Shown here: one piece after another, positions 45,080-53,762 of the stretch
Numbering within the stretch: the stretch's first letter is position 1
Layout: every line of letters begins with the position of its first letter
Notes under the pieces: model-generated
The model's database searches: none
What the model saw: only the letters and a program-made list of their open reading frames with translations
What the model was told of the DNA's origin: nothing
Translations under genes and position numbers: made by a program
From: Bacteroidota bacterium
Lineage (GTDB): Bacteria; Bacteroidota; Bacteroidia; Cytophagales; Cyclobacteriaceae
Assembly: GCA_022571715.1 (NCBI GenBank)
Contig: JACZXH010000006.1
Span: 1-64,000, forward strand
Length of the DNA stretch: 64,000 nt
Reading direction: 5' to 3'

Positions 45080-46051
45080 ATGAAAAGAATTGCAGTTTTT
45101 ACCTCAGGAGGGGACGCTCCTGGAATGAATGCCTGCATACGCGCCGTTGTAAGAGGTGCTGTATACTATAACCTCGAAATTTATGGTGTAAATCACGGGT
45201 ACAAGGGATTGATTGATGATGATATACATCGGTTGCACTCTAATTCCGTAAGTAATATTCTTCAGAAAGGAGGAACCATGCTTAAATCAGCAAGATGTGA
45301 CGAGTTTAAAACCAAAGAAGGTAGAAAAAAAGCCTATCAAAACTTGAAGAAAAGAAAGATTGACGGAATTATTGGAATTGGTGGCGACGGAACTTTTAAG
45401 GGTCTTTCAAGTTTTTTTGAAGAGTTTAAAATACCTGTAATGGGCATTCCGGGCACCATTGATAACGATATTTTTGGCACCGATTTTACCATTGGGTACG
45501 ATTCTGCCGTAAACACCGCTCTTGACGCTATTGATAAGATTAGGGATACGGCAGATTCGCACGGACGGATTTTTTTTGTGGAAGTTATGGGAAAAGACTC
45601 AGGACATATTGCACTAAGATCTGCTATCGGTGGCGGAGCTGAAGCAGTTATTTTGCCCGAAAAAAATACCAATGCTACAGATATTATTAATTATATCCGG
45701 GAAGATATGCGCAGAGAAAAGACATTTTCTATCATCATTGTTGCAGAAAAAGATTCACCCGGAATTTCCATAGGCGTGGCTGAAGTTGTACGCAAAACAC
45801 TCCCTGATAAAGATATCAGAGTTACTATTCTGGGTCATATACAACGAGGCGGGAAGCCTTCGGGTATGGACCGGATACTTGCCAGCACGCTCGGACTTGC
45901 AGCAGTTGAAGCATTGATGGATGGTCATAAGGATAACATGGTAGGCCTTATCAATAATGAACTGGTTTTTACAACACTGAAAGAAAGTTTTTCAAAAGTA
46001 AAGCCACTCAATACGGATTTGCTTAGGTTGGTGAAAATACTAAGTATTTAA
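45080..46051 (+). CDS. pfkA: 6-phosphofructokinase
   Basis: PfkA phosphorylates fructose-6-phosphate, the committed step of glycolysis. The 323-residue length matches the bacterial ATP-dependent form. Motifs are VFTSGGDAPGMNACIRAVVR, GTMLKSARCDEF, GIGGDGTFKGLS, GIPGTIDNDIFGTDFTIGYDSAVNTALDAIDKIRDTADSHGR and FVEVMGKDSGHIAL, then LGHIQRGGKPSGMDR. The GGDGT sequence supports ATP rather than PPi as donor. It is followed by the convergent miaA. Confidence 0.95.
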   Translation: MKRIAVFTSGGDAPGMNACIRAVVRGAVYYNLEIYGVNHGYKGLIDDDIHRLHSNSVSNILQKGGTMLKSARCDEFKTKEGRKKAYQNLKKRKIDGIIGIGGDGTFKGLSSFFEEFKIPVMGIPGTIDNDIFGTDFTIGYDSAVNTALDAIDKIRDTADSHGRIFFVEVMGKDSGHIALRSAIGGGAEAVILPEKNTNATDIINYIREDMRREKTFSIIIVAEKDSPGISIGVAEVVRKTLPDKDIRVTILGHIQRGGKPSGMDRILASTLGLAAVEALMDGHKDNMVGLINNELVFTTLKESFSKVKPLNTDLLRLVKILSI

Positions 46052-46064
46052 CTGTTCAGGGCTA

Positions 46065-46979
46065 TTACTGAACCTTTGACTTAATAAATGCAACAATTTC
46101 CTCAAACCGGTCAGGATGAAACCACCTGTATTCAAGATCTCTTTTAAACCAGGTGATTTGCCTTTTTGCATAACGCCTTGAATTTCGTTTCATCAAGCTG
46201 ACAGCTTCGTTATAATCATATTTCCCGTCAAGATGACAAAAGACTTCCTGGTAACCGACCGTTTTAAGGGCATTATGATTCCGGAATGAAATCAACGATT
46301 TTGCTTCTGCAAAGAGCCCTTCTTCAATCATCCGGTCCACCCGTTGGTTGATCCGGTCGTACAAATCGGACCTGTCCCGATTAAGACCCAATTTGACAAT
46401 ACCAAACGGTCTCTCACTTACTACCCTTTTCCTAAATAGCGAATATGGTTTTCCTGAAGCACGGATTACTTCCAGGGCACGAATTACCCTTTGTGGGTTT
46501 TGCATATCAACAATATTATAATACTCCGGATCATTAACACGCAGTTCTTCCAATAATTGTTCTAGTCCTGAGGCTTCATATTCTTCGTTTAAATTATTCC
46601 GGATATCTGAATTCACCACCGGAAATTTGTCCAGCCCTTCGCACAATGCATTTATATACAAGCCTGATCCACCACTGAGGATTAATAGATTTTTTTTGCT
46701 GAAAACTTTATCACAAATTGCCAACGCCTCTTTCTCAAAAATACCTGCATTAAAAAAATCATTCAACGTCTTTGATCCGATAAAATAATGATTCACACCT
46801 GCCATTTCGCCGATGGAAGGCTTTGCCGTACCAATGCTCATTTCACGGTAAACCTGCCTAGAATCTGCATTGATAACTGAAGTGTCAAAATATCTTGCTA
46901 ATTTTATAGTTATTGTTGTTTTACCAACTGCAGTGGGACCCGCAATGACAATCAGATATTTTTTTAATTTACCCGTCAT
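46065..46979 (-). CDS. miaA: tRNA dimethylallyltransferase
   Basis: MiaA prenylates adenosine 37 in tRNAs reading UNN codons, using DMAPP, which ispH in this window helps make. The 304-residue protein has the P-loop GPTAVGKT (residues 14-21), NADSRQVYREMSIGTAKPS, ILSGGSGLYINALCEGLD, DPQR-equivalent MQNPQRVIRALEVI and the C-terminal RNSRRYAKRQITWFKRD. All are diagnostic. It lies between pfkA and the histidine kinase gene. Confidence 0.96.
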   Translation of the reverse strand: MTGKLKKYLIVIAGPTAVGKTTITIKLARYFDTSVINADSRQVYREMSIGTAKPSIGEMAGVNHYFIGSKTLNDFFNAGIFEKEALAICDKVFSKKNLLILSGGSGLYINALCEGLDKFPVVNSDIRNNLNEEYEASGLEQLLEELRVNDPEYYNIVDMQNPQRVIRALEVIRASGKPYSLFRKRVVSERPFGIVKLGLNRDRSDLYDRINQRVDRMIEEGLFAEAKSLISFRNHNALKTVGYQEVFCHLDGKYDYNEAVSLMKRNSRRYAKRQITWFKRDLEYRWFHPDRFEEIVAFIKSKVQ

Positions 46980-47107
46980 TAAAAGTCCCTTTAGTTGAAA
47001 ATATGTTATTGATCAAAACCCTAATATTAAGAAATAAACTGATTTAAACCGTAAGGTTAAAATAATCATATTTAGTAAATTTACAGTACAATTGTTTTCT
47101 TACTAAG

Positions 47108-50100
47108 TTGTTACAAAGATCCATTATATCGTCCGACCACGAACAAACAGATAATAACGGCAAACAAAGTGCTGTCTCTATCACCAATAGTTTGTTTGAT
47201 CAAATTACGGCATGCATTTTTATTCTTGATGATGAATTACGCATAAAATACTGCAATCCGGTAATAAAAACCGACCTTGGATACGACCAGCGACATCTCC
47301 TGAAGTTAAGGTTCGTTGATAACCTCATCCCGGAAATCAGACGAAGCAAAATATCCAATACTTTAAATCAGTACCTAGCCGGAAAGGTACCTAAATACTT
47401 CAATTGTGAAATACTTACAAAAACAGGAAAAGTCCGTATTTATAAGTTTCAACCCATTTTGACCCAGCATGTTACACCACCAGAACTAATACTGATCGGA
47501 AATGACAATACATTGGAAATAAAAAAAATCAAGTCAATTAAAAAGTCGAATGACCGGCTATGGGATATTTTTGATAACGCATACGACCTGATTCAAATTA
47601 TAAAAACGGATGGTTCCATTTTGCTTGTTAACAATACATGGAAAGAACGGCTTGGTTATACCAGCCAACAATCCGGAAATATGAACATACGCGATCTTAT
47701 TTTTCCGCCATTTCTTGAAAAAACAATACAAACCATTCAGGAAGTTGGTAAAAGGGGGAAAACTGAAAAATTTGAAACGATATTTCTTGATACAAACAAA
47801 CATAAAGTATTTCTAACAGGCACCATCCATCCTAAAATCGTACGAAATAAAGTTATTGAGTTCAGATGTGTGTTACGTGATGTTACTGAAAATATAAAAG
47901 CTGAAAAAGCTAAAGATCTCTACTACCGCATTGCCAATCATACCATTCAAAGTGCCGATTTACCTACACTGTTCGGTAAAATTCATTCCGAACTGATGAA
48001 GGTTATCGATGCGGATAATTTCTACATAGCGCTTTACGACAAAGACAAGGATCAGGATAAGATTAAATTTCCATATTTTATAGACGAAAGTCACGACAAT
48101 GAAGAAAAATATGCAGACCGAAAAATTAGTAAGGGGCTGACCGAATATGCCATATTTCTTGCCAAGCCTCTCTTGCTTTACAAAAAAGATATTGAAAAAC
48201 TGATTGCAGAAGGAAAAATTTCACCAATAGGCACTATGCCACAGGTGTGGTTAGGAACGCCGTTAAAAGTAGATGAACATATAATCGGAATAATTGCAGT
48301 GCAATCTTACAGTGATAAATCAAAATACTCACTTAAAGACCTTGAATTGCTTGATTTTATCTCCGGACAAATTGCTCTGTCGATTGATATCAAGGAAACC
48401 GAAGAAAAACTGAATAGTCAGACAGCTCGTTTAAATGCAATTTTTGAAAGTAGTCCACATCTTATCTGGTCGGTTAACCGGAAACAGGAGCTAACATCTT
48501 TTAATCAGAATTACTTTGATGCGATACTTAAGGAATTCAATTTAAAACCTGATGTATCCTACGAAAAAGACGGAACGCTTATAATTGAAAAATATGACGA
48601 TTTCTGGAACAGAAAATATGAAGAAGCCTTCCAGGAAAATCAACTCCATTTCGAAATAAAACTTAAGAAAGACAATGGCGATGAAGTCTGGAAAGATATT
48701 TTCTTGAACCCGATCTATCAGCCGGACCATACCATTGACGAAGTATCAGGCATTGCTACGGATGTTACTGAAAAAAAACTTTCAGAGATAGCTGTCCTTG
48801 ACAGTGAAGAAAAATTCCGGACCATTTTTGAGTCTATTCAGGATCTCTATTTTAGGTGCGATTTTGATGGATCACTGAAAATGATCAGCCCTTCGGTGCA
48901 TGAAATATTGGGATATACAACGGAGGAGGTACTAAACACTACAGTAACAAAATACTACCTGTTTAAAGCGGTTAATAAAAACCTGGTTAACAATATTAAA
49001 AAAAATAAACGTATCAAAAACCTTGAAATTTCATTAATTCATAAAAATAAGAAAATACTGCAATGCATTTGCAATGTCAGACTTGTTTATGACAAATCCG
49101 GAAATCCCTATCAAATTGAAGGAATTATAAGAGATATTACGCAGTTAAAACTTGCAAATATTGAACTGATCAAGGCGAAAGAACTGGCCTTGAAATCGCT
49201 GAAAGTAAAAGAGCAATTCCTTGCTAACATGAGCCATGAGATCCGCACACCTATGAATGGAATTATCGGGATGATAGACCTGATAGCTGACACTCCTTTA
49301 AACAAGGAACAAACGAAATACATAAAAACCATGAAAAAGTCATCAGAAACTCTTTTACACATTCTGAATGACATCCTTGACCTTTCAAAAATAGAGGCAG
49401 GAAAAATGGAATTACGTGAAACACCCATTAGAATAACCGAAGTAATGGAAAAGCTGACTGCATTATTCAGCCAGCTGGCACTTTCAAAAGATATCAGTCT
49501 GAATTATCACATAAGCAAACAGATACCCAAAGTCATTATTTGTGATGAAACAAGAATTTTGCAGGTGCTTGCAAATCTTACCTCTAATGCATTAAAATTT
49601 ACACCCAATGAAGGTTCGATAGATATAGGCGTAAAGGCAGAACGCCTGGAAGATAAAATGCTGATGATGCGGATCGAAGTACATGATTCTGGAATTGGCG
49701 TTGCAGATGAATATCTTGATAAACTTTTTACAAGCTTCACTCAGGTAGATAATTCTCCTTCAAAATTATATGGTGGTACAGGACTCGGACTTGCTATTTC
49801 CAAAGAGCTATGTACTTTGATGAGTGGAGACATCGGGGTACATTCAAAACCAGGTCTTGGAAGTACATTCTGGTTTACTTTTGCCGCTAGAATACCTGGA
49901 GCAACAGAGCTTAAACAAAAACAGTTTGAAGCGTCGTTGCATAACGAAAGTTACGATTCGCTTTCCGGCATGACCCCTGATGTGTTGATAGTGGATGATA
50001 ACAGCATAAACCGGCATGTAGCATCCGAAATTCTGCGGAAAGCAGGCTGCAAGGTTAAAGTTGTTGACAGTGGATTCAGTGCCATTGAGAATGTAAAAGA

Positions 50101-50749
50101 AAAAGATTTTGATATTATTTTCATGGATATTCAGATGCCAGAAATGGACGGTATTCAAGCGACTAAGATCATAAAATCACTTCATTTGAAAAAAACCCCA
50201 CCCATCATTGCAATGACAGCCTATTCACTTGAAGGAGATAAAAACAAATACCTTCTTGAAGGTCTTGATGACTATGTGTCCAAACCGCTGCGAGCCAGTA
50301 AACTCATCAACAAAATAAAAATATGGCTTTTAAAAACCGGAAAATCTAATATTTCGGGAATAAATCATAATGCTGAAATTGACTTAAACTCCGGGAATAG
50401 AGAAAATTTAAAGGTTGTTAATTCTGAAGTAGTTGACAAGCTCCGCAAATACGGTAATGAAGATTTTATTAAATCCGTATTCAGGGATTTTATGGATGAA
50501 GCACAGGCCCAAATAAAACTATGTGTGGATTCAGTAAAAAATGATGACTACAAGAAAATTTTAGATAACTTACATACCTTAAAAGGCAATGCAGGTACGT
50601 TAGGAATTGAGAAGGTAGCACATATGGCTTCTTTTATCGAAGCAAAATTGAGAAATCAGGATCACACCAATCTTGATAAAGATTTGAAAATTTTAGGTGC
50701 AACAATCCTGGAATTTGAAAACCAATTTACTGATATCATTAATAACTAA
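47108..50749 (+). CDS. Hybrid histidine kinase (PAS-PAS-GAF-PAS-PAS-HisKA-HATPase-REC-HPt)
   Basis: A 1213-residue cytoplasmic sensor with no membrane segment. Domains by eye: PAS (27-130), PAS (145-260), GAF (270-430), PAS (445-560), PAS (565-685), HisKA with His710 (NMSHEIRTPMNG), HATPase (815-935; ending in the G-box GGTGLGLAISKEL), REC (960-1075) with Asp1007 (FMDIQMPEMDG), and HPt (1110-1205) with His1156 (LHTLKGNAGTLG). It therefore contains a full internal His-Asp-His phosphorelay. The start is TTG at 47108; no nearby ATG is in frame. A lone receiver follows seven bases later and is the likely final acceptor. Confidence 0.9.
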   Translation: MLQRSIISSDHEQTDNNGKQSAVSITNSLFDQITACIFILDDELRIKYCNPVIKTDLGYDQRHLLKLRFVDNLIPEIRRSKISNTLNQYLAGKVPKYFNCEILTKTGKVRIYKFQPILTQHVTPPELILIGNDNTLEIKKIKSIKKSNDRLWDIFDNAYDLIQIIKTDGSILLVNNTWKERLGYTSQQSGNMNIRDLIFPPFLEKTIQTIQEVGKRGKTEKFETIFLDTNKHKVFLTGTIHPKIVRNKVIEFRCVLRDVTENIKAEKAKDLYYRIANHTIQSADLPTLFGKIHSELMKVIDADNFYIALYDKDKDQDKIKFPYFIDESHDNEEKYADRKISKGLTEYAIFLAKPLLLYKKDIEKLIAEGKISPIGTMPQVWLGTPLKVDEHIIGIIAVQSYSDKSKYSLKDLELLDFISGQIALSIDIKETEEKLNSQTARLNAIFESSPHLIWSVNRKQELTSFNQNYFDAILKEFNLKPDVSYEKDGTLIIEKYDDFWNRKYEEAFQENQLHFEIKLKKDNGDEVWKDIFLNPIYQPDHTIDEVSGIATDVTEKKLSEIAVLDSEEKFRTIFESIQDLYFRCDFDGSLKMISPSVHEILGYTTEEVLNTTVTKYYLFKAVNKNLVNNIKKNKRIKNLEISLIHKNKKILQCICNVRLVYDKSGNPYQIEGIIRDITQLKLANIELIKAKELALKSLKVKEQFLANMSHEIRTPMNGIIGMIDLIADTPLNKEQTKYIKTMKKSSETLLHILNDILDLSKIEAGKMELRETPIRITEVMEKLTALFSQLALSKDISLNYHISKQIPKVIICDETRILQVLANLTSNALKFTPNEGSIDIGVKAERLEDKMLMMRIEVHDSGIGVADEYLDKLFTSFTQVDNSPSKLYGGTGLGLAISKELCTLMSGDIGVHSKPGLGSTFWFTFAARIPGATELKQKQFEASLHNESYDSLSGMTPDVLIVDDNSINRHVASEILRKAGCKVKVVDSGFSAIENVKEKDFDIIFMDIQMPEMDGIQATKIIKSLHLKKTPPIIAMTAYSLEGDKNKYLLEGLDDYVSKPLRASKLINKIKIWLLKTGKSNISGINHNAEIDLNSGNRENLKVVNSEVVDKLRKYGNEDFIKSVFRDFMDEAQAQIKLCVDSVKNDDYKKILDNLHTLKGNAGTLGIEKVAHMASFIEAKLRNQDHTNLDKDLKILGATILEFENQFTDIINN

Positions 50750-50756
50750 TTATTAA

Positions 50757-51128
50757 ATGGGAAAAAAAGTTCTTATTGCAGAAGACAGCTCGGTTATTCA
50801 AAATTTTACAAGAAAAATACTGGAACAACAGCGTTTTGAAATAGCTCTGGTTAAAAATGGGCAACAGGTCATTGATAAAATTAAGACTGAGGATTTTGAC
50901 TTGATTCTCATGGACATTAATATGCCTGTTCTAGACGGTATGGAGTGTACACGGCAAATCAGAGCTATGAATGATCAGAAAAAATCAAGGGTTCCGATAC
51001 TGGCTATTACAGGTAATGCAAAAAATTATAGCCTGGAAGAATTTAAAGAAGCTGGAATAAATGAATTCCTTCCCAAGCCACTTGATTTTGATAACCTTGT
51101 AAAAATGGTAATCCAATATACTTCCTGA
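50757..51128 (+). CDS. Single-domain response regulator
   Basis: A 123-residue receiver domain with no output domain. The acidic pair is AEDSS (Glu9-Asp10), the phospho-acceptor Asp53 (ILMDINMPVLDG), the switch threonine is in ILAITGNA, and the lysine is in FLPKPLDF. It begins seven bases after the hybrid kinase, so it is probably phosphorylated by that kinase's HPt domain. With no DNA-binding part it should act by protein contact, for example on a downstream regulator or motor. Confidence 0.9.
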   Translation: MGKKVLIAEDSSVIQNFTRKILEQQRFEIALVKNGQQVIDKIKTEDFDLILMDINMPVLDGMECTRQIRAMNDQKKSRVPILAITGNAKNYSLEEFKEAGINEFLPKPLDFDNLVKMVIQYTS

Positions 51129-51131
51129 TTA

Positions 51132-51407
51132 ATGACCATAAAATACTCCAGACATTATTTACATAAGCTGGAAGATTTGATGGCCGAAACTGATTATTTA
51201 CTACGATACGAAAAAGGCAATTTCAAATCGGGATATTGCATTTTATTGAAAACCCGGACTGCGGTGATAAATAAATATTACTCCATTGAAGGTAAGGTTT
51301 ATTGTCTGATCGATATTATTAAATCAATTGAATTTGATCGCACAAAACTCAGTGAAAAGAACCAAAAGCTTTTTACAGAGTTATCTCAAACCAAATTAAT
51401 ACTTTGA
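51132..51407 (+). CDS. Small protein of unknown function after response regulator
   Basis: A 91-residue soluble protein (MTIKYSRHYLHKLEDLMAE) with basic and hydrophobic stretches (RYEKGNFKSGYCILLKTRTAVINKYYSIEGKVYCLIDIIKSIEF) and no recognised domain. It starts three bases after the receiver gene and overlaps the next gene by a TTGA junction, so it is embedded in the operon. A small OB- or SH3-like fold is conceivable. Function unknown. Confidence 0.65.
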   Translation: MTIKYSRHYLHKLEDLMAETDYLLRYEKGNFKSGYCILLKTRTAVINKYYSIEGKVYCLIDIIKSIEFDRTKLSEKNQKLFTELSQTKLIL

Positions 51408-52165
51408 CTATAACATTTTTAGGAACCGGCACGTCACAGGGTGTGCCAGTTATAGCCTGTGACTGTGAAGTGTGTAACTCCCTCGACTTCAGGGATAAGC
51501 GTACACGAACTTCAATTCATATAGAGGTGGATGGACAAAGTATTGTAATTGACACCGGACCAGATTTTCGACAGCAAATTCTCAGGGAGCGTATCCATAA
51601 ACTGGATGCGATAATCTTCACACATCAACACCGTGACCACACGGGCGGACTGGATGACGTACGTTCATTTAATTTTAAGCAAAAATCAGACATGCCGATT
51701 TATGGCAGCCGGGCTGTTATCGAGCAATTAAAAAAAGATTATGAATACATTTTTAACCCAAGCGATTATCCGGGAGTTCCAAGGGTTATTGAATTTTTAA
51801 TTGACAATAACACCTTCCGGATCAACAATACAAACATAATTCCTATCTATCTGTTGCATCATAAACTTCCGGTACTCGGATTCAGGATATACGATTTCAC
51901 CTACATTACTGATGCAAATTATATTGATCAAGACGAAAAGGAAAAGATAATGGGAAGCAAGATTTTGGTAATCAATGCATTACAAAAAAAACATCATATT
52001 TCTCATTTTAATCTGCAGGAGGCGCTTGACATTATTTCCGAGTTAAAACCAGAGAAAGCATATCTTACACATATCAGTCACTATCTTGGCCAAAGCAGGC
52101 AGATAGAGAAAGAATTACCTGATAATGTAATGCTTGCCTATGACGGCCTTAAGATTGATCTTTAA
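51404..52165 (+). CDS. MBL-fold hydrolase, PhnP-like
   Basis: A 253-residue metallo-beta-lactamase fold protein. The metal site is HQHRDH (His74, His76, Asp78, His79), preceded by GTGTSQGVPVIACDCEVCNS, with a Cys pair that binds a structural zinc in PhnP, and RTRTSIHIEVDGQSIVIDTGPDFRQQ. LTHISHYLG supplies the late histidine. PhnP is a cyclic phosphodiesterase, but this family also includes nucleases and cyclic-nucleotide hydrolases, so the substrate is open. The start is TTG, overlapping the previous stop (TTGA). Confidence 0.88.
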   Translation: MTITFLGTGTSQGVPVIACDCEVCNSLDFRDKRTRTSIHIEVDGQSIVIDTGPDFRQQILRERIHKLDAIIFTHQHRDHTGGLDDVRSFNFKQKSDMPIYGSRAVIEQLKKDYEYIFNPSDYPGVPRVIEFLIDNNTFRINNTNIIPIYLLHHKLPVLGFRIYDFTYITDANYIDQDEKEKIMGSKILVINALQKKHHISHFNLQEALDIISELKPEKAYLTHISHYLGQSRQIEKELPDNVMLAYDGLKIDL

Positions 52166-52167
52166 CC

Positions 52168-53736
52168 GTGCATCTGAGCTACTATTTTATCCGGCAGATA
52201 GCATTCCGGTTACACGAAGTTTTGCAGGGAAAATCGTTATCAGAGGCCTATACACAGAGTAAAGATGAAATCATATTCCGGTTTAATGATTTTAGTAAAC
52301 AACCGGACGATAGAGGTATAACTTTTTTTATTAATGCATACCTGACTTCCGTATTTTGCTGTCTTACTTTCCCCAAACAGCATCAGAGAAAACGGAAAAA
52401 CAGTATGAATCTGTTCCGGGATATAGTAGGTCTCAAAATCCTGGAAATAAAGCCATTTGAAAATGAACGGGCATTCACAATCCGGTTCAAAGATGCATTT
52501 CAACTGATATTCAAGCTGTTCGGTAACCGATCTAACATCCTTTTGTTCCATGATGAAACGTGTATTGAAATGTTTCACGACAAAATGTCAGGTGACTCAC
52601 AGCTGAATCCATCTGCATTTGACATACCCAACAATGCTGATTATACATCCTTCGTTCAAAATCCAGATTTAAAAACAACTTTTCCTATGTTAGGGAAACT
52701 CCCTGAATTATACCTTAATACGCTGGGGTATAAGAATGCTAATGCCCGGGAAAAATGGGATTTGATACATAAAACTATTGCACTGCTAATGCATCCTGAA
52801 TCATACTTTTTAACAAGAATAGATGACAAATGGCATCTTTCTCTTTTGTCAATCGGCCAGGTACAAACTGAAATAGATAACCCATTTGAGTGCGTCAGTT
52901 TATTTTTCAAGTTATTTATCAGACAAGATAAGTTCAACCATGAAAAACAAAAAATACTGACTCAGCTAATGCGGAAGAAAACAAAAGCCAAAAACTATAT
53001 TTCCAAAACAAAAGCTAAACTTTTTGAATTAAAAAAAGGAAGCAGTTATCGTCAGATGGCAGATATACTAATGTCAAATTTGCATGAGATCAAACCTAAT
53101 GCCAAAAGCGTGATTCTTCATAATTTCTATACCGGCAAAAACGTTGAAATAAAACTAAAACCTGATCTGACAACTCAAAAAAATGCTGAAATTTATTACA
53201 GAAAATCGAAAAATATATCAATTGAAATTGAAATATTGTCGGAAACCATCAAGCGTAAAACAACCTCTCTGAATAAGACTGAAAGCACTATTATCTCCAT
53301 TCACGAAATTTATGATTTAAAAAAATTAAGCGCATTTACAGTCCAAACTGGCTTGAAAAGGGATACAATGCGTAAAATAGAATCTGTCCCTTACATAGAG
53401 CGGGAATTTATGGGATGGAGGATTCTCATTGGTAAAAACGCAAAACGCAATGATCTATTAATACAAAAATTTACGTGGAAAGAGGACTTATGGCTGCATG
53501 TAAAAGATGGACCGGGTTCACATGTGATCGTTAAATACAAGTCGGGGAAAAAATTCAACGACGCGATCATTCAGAAGGCAGCCGGGCTGGCTGCATACTA
53601 CTCAAAAAGAAAAAATGAATCGCTGTGTCCCGTTATTTACACACCTAGAAAATTTGTCCGGAAAAGAAAAGGAGATCCTCCGGGAGTGGTAGCAGTAGAT
53701 AAAGAAAAAGTAGTATTGGTTGAACCAAAAAATTAA
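52168..53736 (+). CDS. NFACT-domain protein, RqcH-like
   Basis: RqcH/NEMF proteins bind stalled 50S-peptidyl-tRNA and add C-terminal alanine tails (ribosome-associated quality control). The 522-residue protein starts at GTG 52168. The N-terminal NFACT-N region has LFRDIVGLKILEIKPFENERAFTIRF and LIFKLFGNRSNILLF, the middle is a coiled coil (KKTKAKNYISKTKAKLFELKKG), and the C-terminal NFACT-R domain has DLWLHVKDGPGSHVIVKY. The DR pair seen in RqcH aligns with Glu-Arg (NERAF) here, a conservative change. It is adjacent to the PhnP-like hydrolase, with a two-base gap, in the kinase operon. Confidence 0.8.
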   Translation: MHLSYYFIRQIAFRLHEVLQGKSLSEAYTQSKDEIIFRFNDFSKQPDDRGITFFINAYLTSVFCCLTFPKQHQRKRKNSMNLFRDIVGLKILEIKPFENERAFTIRFKDAFQLIFKLFGNRSNILLFHDETCIEMFHDKMSGDSQLNPSAFDIPNNADYTSFVQNPDLKTTFPMLGKLPELYLNTLGYKNANAREKWDLIHKTIALLMHPESYFLTRIDDKWHLSLLSIGQVQTEIDNPFECVSLFFKLFIRQDKFNHEKQKILTQLMRKKTKAKNYISKTKAKLFELKKGSSYRQMADILMSNLHEIKPNAKSVILHNFYTGKNVEIKLKPDLTTQKNAEIYYRKSKNISIEIEILSETIKRKTTSLNKTESTIISIHEIYDLKKLSAFTVQTGLKRDTMRKIESVPYIEREFMGWRILIGKNAKRNDLLIQKFTWKEDLWLHVKDGPGSHVIVKYKSGKKFNDAIIQKAAGLAAYYSKRKNESLCPVIYTPRKFVRKRKGDPPGVVAVDKEKVVLVEPKN

Positions 53737-53762
53737 GTTTCGCCGCCTATATTTTTTTGGTG

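Noticed and set aside
46053-46072. Inverted repeat GTTCAG...CTGAAC between pfkA and miaA
   Set aside because: Six-base stem with an eight-base loop and no T-run, partly inside the end of miaA; too weak to call a terminator.
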